From contig JAEXEN010000040.1 in the NCBI GenBank assembly GCA_023400985.1, positions 62,001 through 126,000 of the forward strand: a stretch of DNA of 64,000 nt. The letters are read 5' to 3'. Positions 24,879 through 34,198 of this stretch are shown one piece after another; position 1 is the stretch's first letter; each line of letters opens with the position of its first letter. Source of the DNA: Bacillota bacterium. Its GTDB lineage: Bacteria > Bacillota > Clostridia > Christensenellales > CAG-138. A program made the position numbers and the translations under genes. Below the pieces are notes generated by a model that was not told the DNA's origin, searched no databases, and saw only the letters and a list, made by a program, of their open reading frames with translations.

Positions 24879-25667
24879 TCAGCGGTAGTTGAATTCGCAG
24901 GCGTAACCGCCGTTCGCGGAATCCCAGGTGATGTCCACATAGTTCAAAAGCCAGGGGTTAAACACCTCGTAGAACGCGCTTACGTCATTGTCCACGTCTA
25001 CGACTTGGAGCGTCCAATCTTCAATGCCTTCATAATCCGTACCCGCGACGGAAGCCGTGAACGTATACGACTCGCCCGCGCCAAGCGTGGAAGGGAGGAT
25101 ATCTACGCCGTCGCCGTCGGTATAGGCGGGCATCATGTAGACCGCATATACCTCGTAGTCGGACTCGTTATAGATGGTAAAAGAGAACTCCCCGCTCATG
25201 TCGACCGTATCGTCCGGGTCGCTTTGATCGGCCACATCGCCCGAATCGCCGCTGTTGAGCGTGCCGGAAACGGTGCTTTGCGCGCGGTCCGCCCCCGTCA
25301 CCGTGGCGATGAGGCCGTCGGAGAAGGAGATCGCCACTTCGACCCCCTCGGCAAGGGGAACGCGGCTGAATATGTAGGTATCGCCGTCCTCGTCCAACAC
25401 CTTGATATCGAAGTTGTCGAAATCATACTTATCGAGCGTGATCGTGAAAGAGCCGTTGTTTTTGAGGACGCTGGTGCTGCCTAAGTGGTCGTCCCCCCAC
25501 GAATTCGCGGCGGTGGGCGATACGTACAATTCGTTGAAGATGTAGCCGGAACTGTTCGTTACGGTCACGTTGAAATTGGCGGGACCTGCGGTCTCTTTCG
25601 GACCGCAGCCTGCCAGCATGCCGGCGGCCAAAATAAGGCCGAGCAGCACGACAAAACTCTTTTTCAT
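24879..25667 (-). CDS. Lipoprotein with two tandem beta-sandwich-like domains, function unknown
   Basis: A 262-aa secreted lipoprotein: signal peptide with lipobox Cys21 (MLAGC), then two related domains. Domain 1 (about 31-125) has FNVTVTNSSGYIFNELYVSP and FDIKVLDEDGDTYIF; domain 2 (about 160-260) has FSFTIYNESDYEVYAVYMMP and WTLQVVDVDNDVSAFYEVF. Both begin with an (N)xS-x-Y-x-(I/V) turn followed by D-rich strands, consistent with internal duplication. A Ser/Asp-rich linker joins them. I do not recognise the family. The acidic loops could bind calcium, which is inference. Confidence 0.75.
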   Translation of the reverse strand: MKKSFVVLLGLILAAGMLAGCGPKETAGPANFNVTVTNSSGYIFNELYVSPTAANSWGDDHLGSTSVLKNNGSFTITLDKYDFDNFDIKVLDEDGDTYIFSRVPLAEGVEVAISFSDGLIATVTGADRAQSTVSGTLNSGDSGDVADQSDPDDTVDMSGEFSFTIYNESDYEVYAVYMMPAYTDGDGVDILPSTLGAGESYTFTASVAGTDYEGIEDWTLQVVDVDNDVSAFYEVFNPWLLNYVDITWDSANGGYACEFNYR

Positions 25668-25769
25668 CCATTGCTTCCCCCAAAAGAAATTGCTGCGCTT
25701 TTAAAAAAGCCCGCTGTTCATTATTATATAAAGAGCTTTTTCGCACCGCCTCATCTTTGAGGGATGAGT

Positions 25770-28259
25770 TTACGGAATCTCCAGCCTTTGTTCCAGCAGA
25801 TTGCGCTTTTTTTTGGAGTTGGTGTCAATGCCCATCTTGTTATACGCCGTCCTCAGATGCGTGCGCACGGTGGCGACCGAAATGCAGGCGAGTTCGGCGA
25901 TCTCGATGTTGCTTTTTCGCTGTGCCGCCAAGGCGGCGATCTCATGCTCGCGCGCGGTCAGCGCGTAAGGGCTTTTATCTTTGTACGCTTCGGCTTTGAT
26001 ACGCGCCCTGCCGCGCTCTATGGCGGCGCCGAGCCCGCGAAGTTGGGCAGATTCCGCCTCGTGGGGCAAAAGGCTCAAAATTCCCGGCGCATCCGCGCTA
26101 AGCTCCGCAAAGGGGGCGATCAGCCCGTCCGGCAAAGCGAAAAAAAGCGCGCGCTCCATATGGGCCTTCGCGCTTATCACAGCGCCCTCCCTTTTATGCG
26201 CGCAGGAAAGAAGGATTTCCGTATAGATCTGCGGCAGCAGCACACGCTGCGCTTCAAAGTGCGCGAGAAACACAGGGCTAAGGCTATAGAGCCTTTTATA
26301 GTCCCCCGTTTGAAAGCAAAAATACAGATGGAGCGTTTTGGCATAAGCGACGGCCGGCGCAAGCAGGCCCTTTACGTTGAAATCAGCCCTTTTCAACCAG
26401 TCGGCAACCTCCTCAGGGCGGCCGGTCAAAAAATGGAGATGCGCCATAGCGAGCTCATGCGCCGCGCGCATGGAGGGCGGCCCGGCTGTAATGCTTCGCT
26501 CCATAAGCGTCAGGGCCGAAGCGTACGCGGCAAAGTCCCCGTTCCCTAGCGCGATGCGCGCAAGAAGGAAGCCCGCGCACAACACGACGCTCCTCTGTCC
26601 CGCAGATTCGGCGGTATACGCGGCGCGAAGCCCCGATACCTCCGCCTCTGCAAGCCGCATATTCATATAAAGCATCTCCGCGCGCATAAGGAAATCGGCC
26701 CCGCTGCCGTGGTTTTCGGCAAGGCGGATATAATCGGGCAGGCAACGCTCCATGCAGCTGAGTTCGTACGAGAGCCTGCCTACGGTGCTGTGGAACATAT
26801 ATAAAACCGACGGGCAGCCCATCGTCCACGGGGTGGAGGTATCCACCATCCTGGCACGACCGCCGATAAGCGAATAGGCAAGCCTGTGCTGCTCGCTCAT
26901 CTTCTCAATGTCGTTAAAGACTAAAAAGCTTCTGAGCATGGCGAGTTCGCCAAACAGCCGGTTTTTCTCCTCCGCGCTAAACGCAGTCTTTGGAATAATC
27001 GATTCGATCTCGCCGCAAAGGCGCATAAAGCGCTCGAACCGTGCCGCGGCAAAGAGCTTGTAGGCAAGCGACAGAAGCGTCATCGGATGGCGAAGTTTGA
27101 CGTCCTCGGGGCAGCTTTGCAGGATATCCTCGATGGCGAAAACGGCGTTGTCCGACTCGGTGTGGATCTCCACGTCCTTTAAATCAATCGAAAGAAGGCT
27201 TTCGTAGTCGCGCGCTTCATAGTAACAGTTGAATGCCGCGAGCTTATTCCCGATCTTTTCGTTCCATTCTCCCGCACGCGTCCAAACGTATTTTTTATAC
27301 GCAGGGCTTTGTTCCTCAAACAGCCCTCTCAAAAACGCAAGGAGTATGGCATGCGGCGCATAAGTCCCCCGCCCCGCGTCATTTCGTATGAAGCCGCGGC
27401 AGCTAAGCGTTTGCCAAGAGGCGGGAGGCAGTTCTTCAAGCCCCCTCATAAACAGGAGCTGTTGTTTTGTAAAACGCGAAAAGGGGGCGAGCAGGAGAAG
27501 ATCGCGCTGCGCCTCCTCGCTAAGCCTCTCCCAAACTACTTCGCGCATAAGGCTGTCGATATCCTGCTCGGAAACGTCCGCGCATTTTTCCGCGTCATAG
27601 CGCAAAAGCGTAAGATACACCGCGGCGATCCAGCCCTCCGTATTTTGACGGACGGCCTTAGCCTGCTGTATTTCCAAGGAAATCCCCGCCCGCATGAAAT
27701 AGGCGCGTATTTCGGTTTCATCAAGGGCAAGGTCCGCCTTTTCTATGAAGAGCGCTCCGCCTTTAAAAAGCGCCGCGTTCCCCAAAATCGGCTGCGAAAC
27801 GAGGATAAGGCGCAGTTCCTTCCCGCCGTGCCTCGCAAGCGCGGAGAGGATGCCCCGCGGCAAAACATCGCTTAGCATCTGCAAATTGTCGATCACGAGA
27901 TAGGTGCGGCGGCCGCACTCGATCCCTTCGATAAGCTCCGCGGCGACGCCGATGTTATCCGCATCCGGCGCGCCCAATGCGAGAAGGCCTTCGCCGGCGC
28001 GCCTATCGATTTGCGAAAGCTTCTTGCAAAAACGCGCCCATGCCGCGGCATGGCTTTCCTCTTCGATAGCGGTGAACCAGACCGTTTTTGCGCCCGCGTC
28101 CGCGTAGCTATGCAAAAACTCGCGCACTGCCGTCGTTTTTCCGTAGCCGGAAGGCGCCTCGACATAGACAGTTGCCGCCTCCCGCATTTCCTCCAGTTTG
28201 TTCTTTAACCGCTCCGAAAAGTATTTAACGTTTAGATCGATCCTTTTCCTGCGTGGCAT
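25770..28259 (-). CDS. MalT-like LuxR-family transcriptional activator (STAND ATPase)
   Basis: An 829-aa regulator. The N-terminal NTPase has Walker A APSGYGKTT (35-43) and Walker B TYLVIDNLQ, as in MalT-type STAND proteins. A long helical TPR-like region follows, then a C-terminal LuxR helix-turn-helix (about 765-825: LTAREHEIAALAAQRKSNIEIAE, TVRTHLRTAYNKMG). Such proteins oligomerise on ATP and an inducer and activate transcription. It is divergent from the AraC gene and the sugar operon, so control of that operon or of the nearby lipoprotein is plausible. Confidence 0.9.
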   Translation of the reverse strand: MPRRKRIDLNVKYFSERLKNKLEEMREAATVYVEAPSGYGKTTAVREFLHSYADAGAKTVWFTAIEEESHAAAWARFCKKLSQIDRRAGEGLLALGAPDADNIGVAAELIEGIECGRRTYLVIDNLQMLSDVLPRGILSALARHGGKELRLILVSQPILGNAALFKGGALFIEKADLALDETEIRAYFMRAGISLEIQQAKAVRQNTEGWIAAVYLTLLRYDAEKCADVSEQDIDSLMREVVWERLSEEAQRDLLLLAPFSRFTKQQLLFMRGLEELPPASWQTLSCRGFIRNDAGRGTYAPHAILLAFLRGLFEEQSPAYKKYVWTRAGEWNEKIGNKLAAFNCYYEARDYESLLSIDLKDVEIHTESDNAVFAIEDILQSCPEDVKLRHPMTLLSLAYKLFAAARFERFMRLCGEIESIIPKTAFSAEEKNRLFGELAMLRSFLVFNDIEKMSEQHRLAYSLIGGRARMVDTSTPWTMGCPSVLYMFHSTVGRLSYELSCMERCLPDYIRLAENHGSGADFLMRAEMLYMNMRLAEAEVSGLRAAYTAESAGQRSVVLCAGFLLARIALGNGDFAAYASALTLMERSITAGPPSMRAAHELAMAHLHFLTGRPEEVADWLKRADFNVKGLLAPAVAYAKTLHLYFCFQTGDYKRLYSLSPVFLAHFEAQRVLLPQIYTEILLSCAHKREGAVISAKAHMERALFFALPDGLIAPFAELSADAPGILSLLPHEAESAQLRGLGAAIERGRARIKAEAYKDKSPYALTAREHEIAALAAQRKSNIEIAELACISVATVRTHLRTAYNKMGIDTNSKKKRNLLEQRLEIP

Positions 28260-28352
28260 CGCGAATGTTTCTCCTCGCGAACTCCGCCGTTTGGCGGATT
28301 TTTTTGAACTATATTATTATTTTACCGTATGACGGAGCAAAAGTCGATATGC

Positions 28353-28479
28353 AAACGTTTTTATGCATATACGTATATTGCATACAAACGTTTCGCCATT
28401 GTCCCGCACCCCTTAAAAGCGGGCAAAATGCAAAGATCAATCTTGTAAGCGTTTATATGCATATCCGCGCACTGCATAT
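28353..28479. promoter_or_regulatory. Duplicated ATGCATAT-N8-TGCATA sites between MalT-like and AraC-like genes
   Basis: Site 1: ATGCATAT at 28363-28370 and TGCATA at 28379-28384, flanked by AAACGTTT palindromes (28353-28360, 28386-28393). Site 2: ATGCATAT at 28457-28464 and TGCATA at 28473-28478. Spacing is identical (8 bp) and the sites are 94 bp apart, about nine helical turns. They look like paired regulator binding sites for one of the two flanking regulators. Confidence 0.6.
28444..28457 (+). promoter_or_regulatory. cre-like site (catabolite repression)
   Basis: TGTAAGCGTTTATA matches the CcpA consensus TGWAARCGYTWWCA at 13 of 14 positions. A weaker relative, TGTAAGCGTTTTAA, lies at 29479-29492 before the sugar transporter operon. 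Two such sites at a sugar-use locus fit glucose control. Confidence 0.45.
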
Positions 28480-28554
28480 ATAACGATTCATCTATTGCGC
28501 AATTTCCCGAAAAGCACGAACTATACATCAAGAAAACGAAAAGGGGGCCGGCAA

Positions 28555-29442
28555 ATGGTTCGGATGAACGAGCAATACCCCAAACGGGAGAAGGTGGATT
28601 TCGATCAGCGTTACCCGATCGACATATCGGAAACCATCGGCGTGGATTCCGGCTATCGGAAACTGCACTACCACGACGCGCAGGAGATCAACCTCATCAA
28701 AAACGGTTCCGGGTTTTATATCATCAACGGCGAGCGGTACGAGTTCGAAAAAGGGGATATCCTTTTGATGAATTCCAACGACTTGCACTGCGCCTACGAA
28801 ACGAAGGACCTTGTGATGCTCGTCGTCATGTTTGACGCGGCATGGTTTTACAGCAATTTGCGTTTTGAGCCGGAGCTTCTTGCGCCCTTTTCGGAGATGG
28901 GACTCCATTTTACCAACCAATTGGACCGCACGCATCCTAAGATGCCTTTGCTCCGCTCCACGCTCATGGATATGGAGACCGAGCACAATTTGGCGCAGGC
29001 CTCGTACGGTGCCGTCGTATACGCAAAGCTTTTGTGTTTTTTATCCTATGTTAACAGGTATCTCAGACAGGAAAACGTCAACTGCGGGAAGGGCCCCATC
29101 AGCGAAGCGCAGCTTGACAAGGTCCGCACGGCGCTCAATGCCATGGACGAGAAATGCGCTTATCCGTGGACACTCGAGCAGCTTGCTTCTTTGGGCTACC
29201 TCAGCCCGTCGCGCTTCAGCAGTCTGTTTGTGCGCATCGTCGGCATGTCGCCGGTTGATTATTTGATCCGCCTGCGGCTCGACAGGGCCTGCCATATGCT
29301 CGAAAACACCGATGAGAAGATCGTGAACATCGCCATGGAATGCGGTTTTCGCACATTATCCAATTTCAACAGGCTCTTTAAGCGCCACATAGGAACGGAG
29401 CCGCGGAAATTCCGAAGCCGTGTGCGCCCGACAGTAAGATAG
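28555..29442 (+). CDS. AraC-family regulator with cupin sensor domain
   Basis: A 295-aa regulator. The N-terminal cupin-like sensor (about 25-120, with LHYHDAQEINLIKNGSGFYIINGE) is followed by an AraC double HTH (about 195-292: WTLEQLASLGYLSPSRFSSLF and IVNIAMECGFRTLSNFNRLFKRH). ATG 28555 has AAAGGGGG upstream; TTG 28495 is only an open-frame extension. It sits just before the Lpl-type sugar operon and is the likely activator, responding to the imported sugar. Confidence 0.9.
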   Translation: MVRMNEQYPKREKVDFDQRYPIDISETIGVDSGYRKLHYHDAQEINLIKNGSGFYIINGERYEFEKGDILLMNSNDLHCAYETKDLVMLVVMFDAAWFYSNLRFEPELLAPFSEMGLHFTNQLDRTHPKMPLLRSTLMDMETEHNLAQASYGAVVYAKLLCFLSYVNRYLRQENVNCGKGPISEAQLDKVRTALNAMDEKCAYPWTLEQLASLGYLSPSRFSSLFVRIVGMSPVDYLIRLRLDRACHMLENTDEKIVNIAMECGFRTLSNFNRLFKRHIGTEPRKFRSRVRPTVR

Positions 29443-29571
29443 TACCATTATTCAGTTATTTTAGCGTGGCGGAGGCAGTGTAAGCGTTTTAAAATTGAAG
29501 CAATTCTAAGACACATCTTTCTTTTTTATAGGCTAGCGCATACCGGACATTCTCTTAATAAGGAGGAGCTT

Positions 29572-30554
29572 ATGCAGCAGCTTACCGCGCAAACGGCGGT
29601 TAAAAAGCGCCGCGGCCGTGTTCAGTCCGAGGCGGCAAAGCGCCGCAGCCGCGAGTTCAGGCGTTTTTTGCGGCAGTGGGACCTACAGCTGATGGTTGTA
29701 CCCGCCATCCTTTTCATCATCCTTTTTTCCTATGTTCCGATGTACGGCGTATTGATGGCATTCCAGGACTACGATATTTTTAAGGGCTTCGCGAGCAGCC
29801 CATGGGTCGGCTTCAAGCATTTTGAGGCCCTTTTTCATGCGCCGGAGTTCCCGCTCATCATGCGCAACACCATCTGCATCAGCGTTTTTAAGCTCCTTGT
29901 CGGCTTCCCCGCGCCCATCCTGCTGGCGCTTTTGCTCAACGAGGTATTGAAGCTTAAATTCAAAAAGGTCATTCAGACCGTCAGCTATCTGCCGCATTTT
30001 CTATCGTGGGTCATCGTCGGCGGCTTTATAGGTTCGCTTCTCTCGACGGATAACGGCAGCGTGAACATGGCGCTGCAGGCGCTTAAAGTAATTGACGATC
30101 CCATCAATTTTCTGGCGCAGCCGGACGCGTTTTGGTCGATCCTGGTAGCTACCAACGTATGGAAGGATATGGGCTTTGCCTCCATCGTCTACCTCGCCGC
30201 CATCGCGGGCGTGGATCCGGGCTCTACGAGGCGGCCTCCATCGACGGCGCGGGAAAGCTGAGGCAGGTGTTTTCCGTTACGCTGCCCTCGATCATGCTGG
30301 TGATCATCATTTACCTTATATTGGACGTAGGCAATCTTTTGAACGCGGGTTTCGAGGATATTCTGCAGCTCGGCCACAACCCGGTCCTTCGCGACGTAAG
30401 CGAAGTGGTTGATACCTATGTATACCGCACGGGCCTGCAAAGCTACCGTTACTCCTACGCGACGGCGGCGGGGCTCTTTAAATCGGTCATCAGCGTAGGT
30501 CTGATGATCGGCGTAAACGCTTTGGCGCGCAAAACGGACAACAGCTTATGGTGA
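29572..30554 (+). CDS. Sugar ABC transporter permease (LplB-like), one-base frameshift
   Basis: First permease of a carbohydrate importer in the LplB/YtcP-associated class. The first frame (to about 30217) has the family segments YVPMYGVLMAFQDY and TVSYLPHFLSWVIVGGF. The frame then breaks at 30214-30222, inside the EAA loop; with one base restored it reads AGVDPGLYEAASIDGAGKLRQV and continues to 30554, giving 327 aa, normal for the family. Since the EAA loop contacts the ATPase, a real frameshift would inactivate transport. No ATPase gene is in the operon, as usual for this class. AAGGAGGAG precedes the start. Confidence 0.85.
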
Positions 30555-30570
30555 GAAAGAAGGATGCGGC

Positions 30571-31464
30571 ATGAAAAAACGCAATTCGTATCGAAAGACC
30601 TCCATATGGATCTATGTTGTGCTGCTGGCCTTCGCCTTTGTCGTATTTTATCCGTTTTGGAACGCGGTCGTCATCTCCTTTAACGATGGCACGGATACGT
30701 TAAAGGGCGGCATCACCTTTTGGCCCCGGGCATTCACGCTTGAAAACTACCGCGTCGTCCTCAACGACAGCCGCATTTTCAACAGTTTTGCCGTAGCGGT
30801 CGCCCGAACGGTGATCGGCACGTTTTTATCCGTTTTTTGCACGTCGATCTTCGCCTACGGCATGAGCCGCAACGAGCTGATGGGCCGCCGCTTCTACATG
30901 GTCCTCTGCATGATCACGATGTACTTTAGCGGCGGTCTTATCCCATACTTCATGCTCATCAAGGATCTTGGGATGCTCGACAACTTTGCCGTTTTGGTTG
31001 TGCCCGGCATCATAAGCGTGTGGGATATGATCATATTCCGAACGTTTTTCAAGGGAATACCTTCGGGGCTTATAGAATCCGCGCGCCTTGACGGATGCGG
31101 CAACTGGGGCATTTTCTTCCGCATCGTACTCCCACTTTCGGGCCCGGTGTTCGCTACGCTGGGGCTGTTCACGGCGGTGTATTTATGGAACGACTGGTTC
31201 ACCCCGGGCATTTTCATCAACAACCCCGATCTTATGCCCATCCAAACCAAGCTCAACGAGATTTTGAGCGCCAGCACCATGACCGAGCAGATGAGAAAGC
31301 TGGATCCGTCCGCCGCCATCCATCTTGCGAGCATGCGCTCCGTTACGACCAAATCCCTTTCCATGGCGACGATGGTCGTATCCACGCTGCCGATACTTTG
31401 CGTATACCCCTTTGTGCAGAAATACTTTGTCAAGGGCGTGCTCATCGGCTCACTGAAAGAATGA
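30571..31464 (+). CDS. Sugar ABC transporter permease (LplC/YtcP-like)
   Basis: Second permease, 297 aa, about six membrane helices, starting with WIYVVLLAFAFVVFYPFWNAVVISFNDG and containing the EAA loop GLIESARLDGCGNWGIFFRI. The C-terminal CVYPFVQKYFVKGVLIGSLKE is typical for LplC/YtcP. It is the carbohydrate-importer partner of the gene upstream (16-bp gap). Confidence 0.92.
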   Translation: MKKRNSYRKTSIWIYVVLLAFAFVVFYPFWNAVVISFNDGTDTLKGGITFWPRAFTLENYRVVLNDSRIFNSFAVAVARTVIGTFLSVFCTSIFAYGMSRNELMGRRFYMVLCMITMYFSGGLIPYFMLIKDLGMLDNFAVLVVPGIISVWDMIIFRTFFKGIPSGLIESARLDGCGNWGIFFRIVLPLSGPVFATLGLFTAVYLWNDWFTPGIFINNPDLMPIQTKLNEILSASTMTEQMRKLDPSAAIHLASMRSVTTKSLSMATMVVSTLPILCVYPFVQKYFVKGVLIGSLKE

Positions 31465-31512
31465 TCGGTTCGATAATAAAGCGAAAAAGAAAGAGAAAGA
31501 GGAGGAAGAAGA

Positions 31513-33123
31513 ATGAAAAGGCACCTTAAAGCAAGTGGCATTCTGGCGGTCCTTTTATGCGCGTTCTTTTTGCTGACAAGCTGCGGGACCAACCCCACCG
31601 GCGGCGGCGATACGGACGGCGGTGTGGTGTTCGGCCAAGACCCGCTGGAGTTCACCTTCTACGCCAACTACGACTGGTATGTTATGCCTACATGGGGGGA
31701 GGACGCTTCCACCGCGTGGATCAAGGAAAACAAATTGGTCAACATCGTCCCCGTAAGCTCGGGCGGCAACGCCGTGCAGAAGATGAGCACCATGATCACG
31801 GGGGGAAGCCTGCCCGACGTGATATGGGGCGAACGCGGCGCGGATGTGGAGCGCCTGCGCGCGGCCGGCAAACTGGTCGCGCTTGACGAGTACATCGAAA
31901 AGTATCCCAACCTCAAGGAATGGGCGGGCGAATCCACGCTCAACCTCTTGCGTTCGTCCGACGGCAAGATCTACCAGTTCCCCAACTGGTATACGCTCCA
32001 GGCGAACGGCAACGGCGGTTACGCCGTCAACAGCAAGATCTACAAGGAGCTCGGCGAGCCCAAGCTTGAAACGCTGGACGACCTTTACGCCTACCTCAAG
32101 CTGGTCAGGGAAAACTATCCCGACGTCGTGCCGTTTGAGACCGGCGAGCTTGCGGAAGGCATGTTCTGCTTGCTGTCCGCATTTCAGGAAGACTATAATT
32201 ATCAGTGGATGTATGCAACGCCCAAGGACGGTAAAATGACGTCCATCTTCACCGACCCCGTCATGCGCGAGGGAACGGCGTTTTTGAGCAAGCTCTTCCG
32301 CGAAAAGCTCATTACGCAGGACGCCTTTACGCAAAAGCGCGAGCAGGTGGAGCAGAAGGTGATCAACGGTCAGGTCGCCGTGTTTGCGGCGTCCAGCCCC
32401 ACGGAGTTTTGCGGCGTAGGCCATGAGCAATTGCGCGCGCAGGATCCGGATGCCGGATATTTCATGATCTGGCCCGTCCATAAGGAGGGGGTCGATCCCA
32501 ACAGGGTCTATCCCGGCACCTATAACCAGCTCGGGTGGAACGTATGCGTCATCACGACCGACTGCAAAAACCCCGAGGCGGTATTCGCTTACCTCGACTG
32601 GCTCACGGGGCCGGAGGGGCAGCGCACCATCATGTGGGGGCCGGAAGGACGGTTCTGGAACGGATTAAGCGAAGAAGGGCAGCCCAATTTTACCGAGGCG
32701 TATGTGACCGAGGGCAAGGAATTGGCGGAGTTGACCTATACCACCGAAAACATGAACTGGGTAGGCAACACGGTGTATGTGGACAGGTCCAAGGCCGCGT
32801 TTGAAAGCACGCTCCCCGAGGATCAGCGCAACTGGCAGACACGCTACCAGTATGAGATCACCTGGAAAACGCAGCTGAATGTGACCGAGTTTATCAACCT
32901 CACACCCGCGGGCGAATCGGAGGAGGGCATTATCCGCCAAAGCGTCGCGAACATCTTCGATAAGACGTTTGCGAAGGCCGTTCAAAACGCGCAGTCGGAC
33001 GAAGAGGTGTATGCCCTGTTCGATTCGGCGGAGGCGGATGCCCAAAAGGTCAATTACCAAAGGCTGCTCGACTGGATGGACATTGGCTGGGCTGCGAACC
33101 TGAATCTGATCAACGGGAACTAA
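31513..33123 (+). CDS. Extracellular sugar-binding lipoprotein (LplA/YtcQ-like)
   Basis: A 536-aa solute-binding protein. Lipobox at Cys24 (LLTSC), a Gly/Asp-rich linker, then the family-1-type binding fold with MITGGSLPDVIWGERGADVERL and YPGTYNQLGWNVCVITTDCKNPEAVFAYLDWL split along the sequence. The length fits LplA-type proteins, which bind oligosaccharides. With a GH20, a GH4 and a BadF-type kinase downstream, the ligand is probably a GlcNAc-containing oligosaccharide, perhaps of host or peptidoglycan origin (inference). Confidence 0.92.
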   Translation: MKRHLKASGILAVLLCAFFLLTSCGTNPTGGGDTDGGVVFGQDPLEFTFYANYDWYVMPTWGEDASTAWIKENKLVNIVPVSSGGNAVQKMSTMITGGSLPDVIWGERGADVERLRAAGKLVALDEYIEKYPNLKEWAGESTLNLLRSSDGKIYQFPNWYTLQANGNGGYAVNSKIYKELGEPKLETLDDLYAYLKLVRENYPDVVPFETGELAEGMFCLLSAFQEDYNYQWMYATPKDGKMTSIFTDPVMREGTAFLSKLFREKLITQDAFTQKREQVEQKVINGQVAVFAASSPTEFCGVGHEQLRAQDPDAGYFMIWPVHKEGVDPNRVYPGTYNQLGWNVCVITTDCKNPEAVFAYLDWLTGPEGQRTIMWGPEGRFWNGLSEEGQPNFTEAYVTEGKELAELTYTTENMNWVGNTVYVDRSKAAFESTLPEDQRNWQTRYQYEITWKTQLNVTEFINLTPAGESEEGIIRQSVANIFDKTFAKAVQNAQSDEEVYALFDSAEADAQKVNYQRLLDWMDIGWAANLNLINGN

Positions 33124-33139
33124 AGAGTCCGAACCACGG

Positions 33140-33174
33140 CGGGCTTTGAAGATTTCAACGGTTTTCAAAGCCCG
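33140..33174 (+). other. Intercistronic hairpin after the sugar-binding protein gene
   Basis: Perfect 11-bp arms CGGGCTTTGAA (33140-33150) and TTCAAAGCCCG (33164-33174) without a T-run. Hairpins here often protect binding-protein mRNA and lower downstream expression, matching the need for more binding protein than enzymes. Confidence 0.65.
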
Positions 33175-33203
33175 GCATCATGATTTGACGAGCGAGGGCA
33201 AGT

Positions 33204-34184
33204 ATGTATTATTTGGGCGTAGACGGCGGCGGCAGCAAAACGCTTTGCGTCGTCTGCGATGAACGGGGACAAATATTAGGCAGCGCATTGAGCGGCTGCG
33301 GCAACCATCAGGTAGGCCGTGAGACGGCGCGAAAGAATATCTATGCCGCGGTGGACGGCGCGCTTGACAGCGCAGGGCTTAAGCGCGACGCCATCGAACA
33401 CGCCGTTTTCGGGCTGGCAGGCGCGGACAGGGCGCACGATTTTTCCATCCTGCACCCTATGATCACCGGTTTGAAATTCGGCAGCTATGAGATCGTCTGC
33501 GATACGATCATCGCCCTCAGGGCGGGCACGCACCGGCAGTACGGGGTAGTTCTTATTTGCGGCACGGGCACCAACTGTTACGGCGTCAACAAAAGCGGAG
33601 ACGAATACCAGTGCGGTGGCTTCGGCTATGCCTTCGGCGATTTCGGAGGCAGCGAATTGGCGGTGGAGGCGTTTCGAAGCGTCATGCGCGCGTGGGACGG
33701 CAGAGGGCCGCAGACCCTTTTGACCGGCGCGTTCCTCGAAACCCTCGGCTACGACAGCGTAGACGCGATGCGGGACGATTATCTCGATTACGATCACGAC
33801 GTTCCGGCGGGGCTCGTGCCGATGCTGTTTAGCGTGGCCGCACAGGACGACGAGGTGGCGCGCAGCATATTGCGCAGGCAGGGGGAGGAACTGGGTCTGG
33901 CCGCCGCGGCGGTCATCAAAAAGTTACGCATGCAGGAGGACCGCTTTGACCTTGTGCTTGCGGGCAGCATCCTCTCGCAGGGCGACAGCCGCTTTCTGCT
34001 CCCCTATATCAAAGAGGCGGTGGAGCCGGTCGCGCCCAACTGCGGCTTCCTTATTTTAAAGGTGCAGCCGGTCGTGGGCGCGCTCTTGATGGCAATGCAA
34101 TCGGGCGGGCGCACCGTAAACGCTCAGGTTGTTGAAACGCTGCGCGAAGAGCTTAAGATAAGGGGAGTTGAATCCCCAAGGTAA
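33204..34184 (+). CDS. BadF/BadG-family sugar kinase (N-acetylglucosamine kinase-like)
   Basis: A 326-aa ASKHA-fold kinase. Phosphate-1 loop GVDGGGSKT (5-13), the phosphate-2 and adenosine motifs LICGTGTNCYG and GFGYAFGDFGGSELAVEAF, and the C-terminal LVLAGSIL are characteristic of the eukaryote-type GlcNAc kinase/BadF family. It would phosphorylate GlcNAc (or glucosamine) freed by the GH20. It lies between the transporter and GH4 genes in the same transcription unit. Confidence 0.85.
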   Translation: MYYLGVDGGGSKTLCVVCDERGQILGSALSGCGNHQVGRETARKNIYAAVDGALDSAGLKRDAIEHAVFGLAGADRAHDFSILHPMITGLKFGSYEIVCDTIIALRAGTHRQYGVVLICGTGTNCYGVNKSGDEYQCGGFGYAFGDFGGSELAVEAFRSVMRAWDGRGPQTLLTGAFLETLGYDSVDAMRDDYLDYDHDVPAGLVPMLFSVAAQDDEVARSILRRQGEELGLAAAAVIKKLRMQEDRFDLVLAGSILSQGDSRFLLPYIKEAVEPVAPNCGFLILKVQPVVGALLMAMQSGGRTVNAQVVETLREELKIRGVESPR

Positions 34185-34198
34185 GGAGTGAATAAGCA

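Noticed and set aside
30132..30261. Programmed ribosomal frameshift in the LplB gene
   Set aside because: No slippery heptamer or pseudoknot at the break; a simple missing base explains it better.
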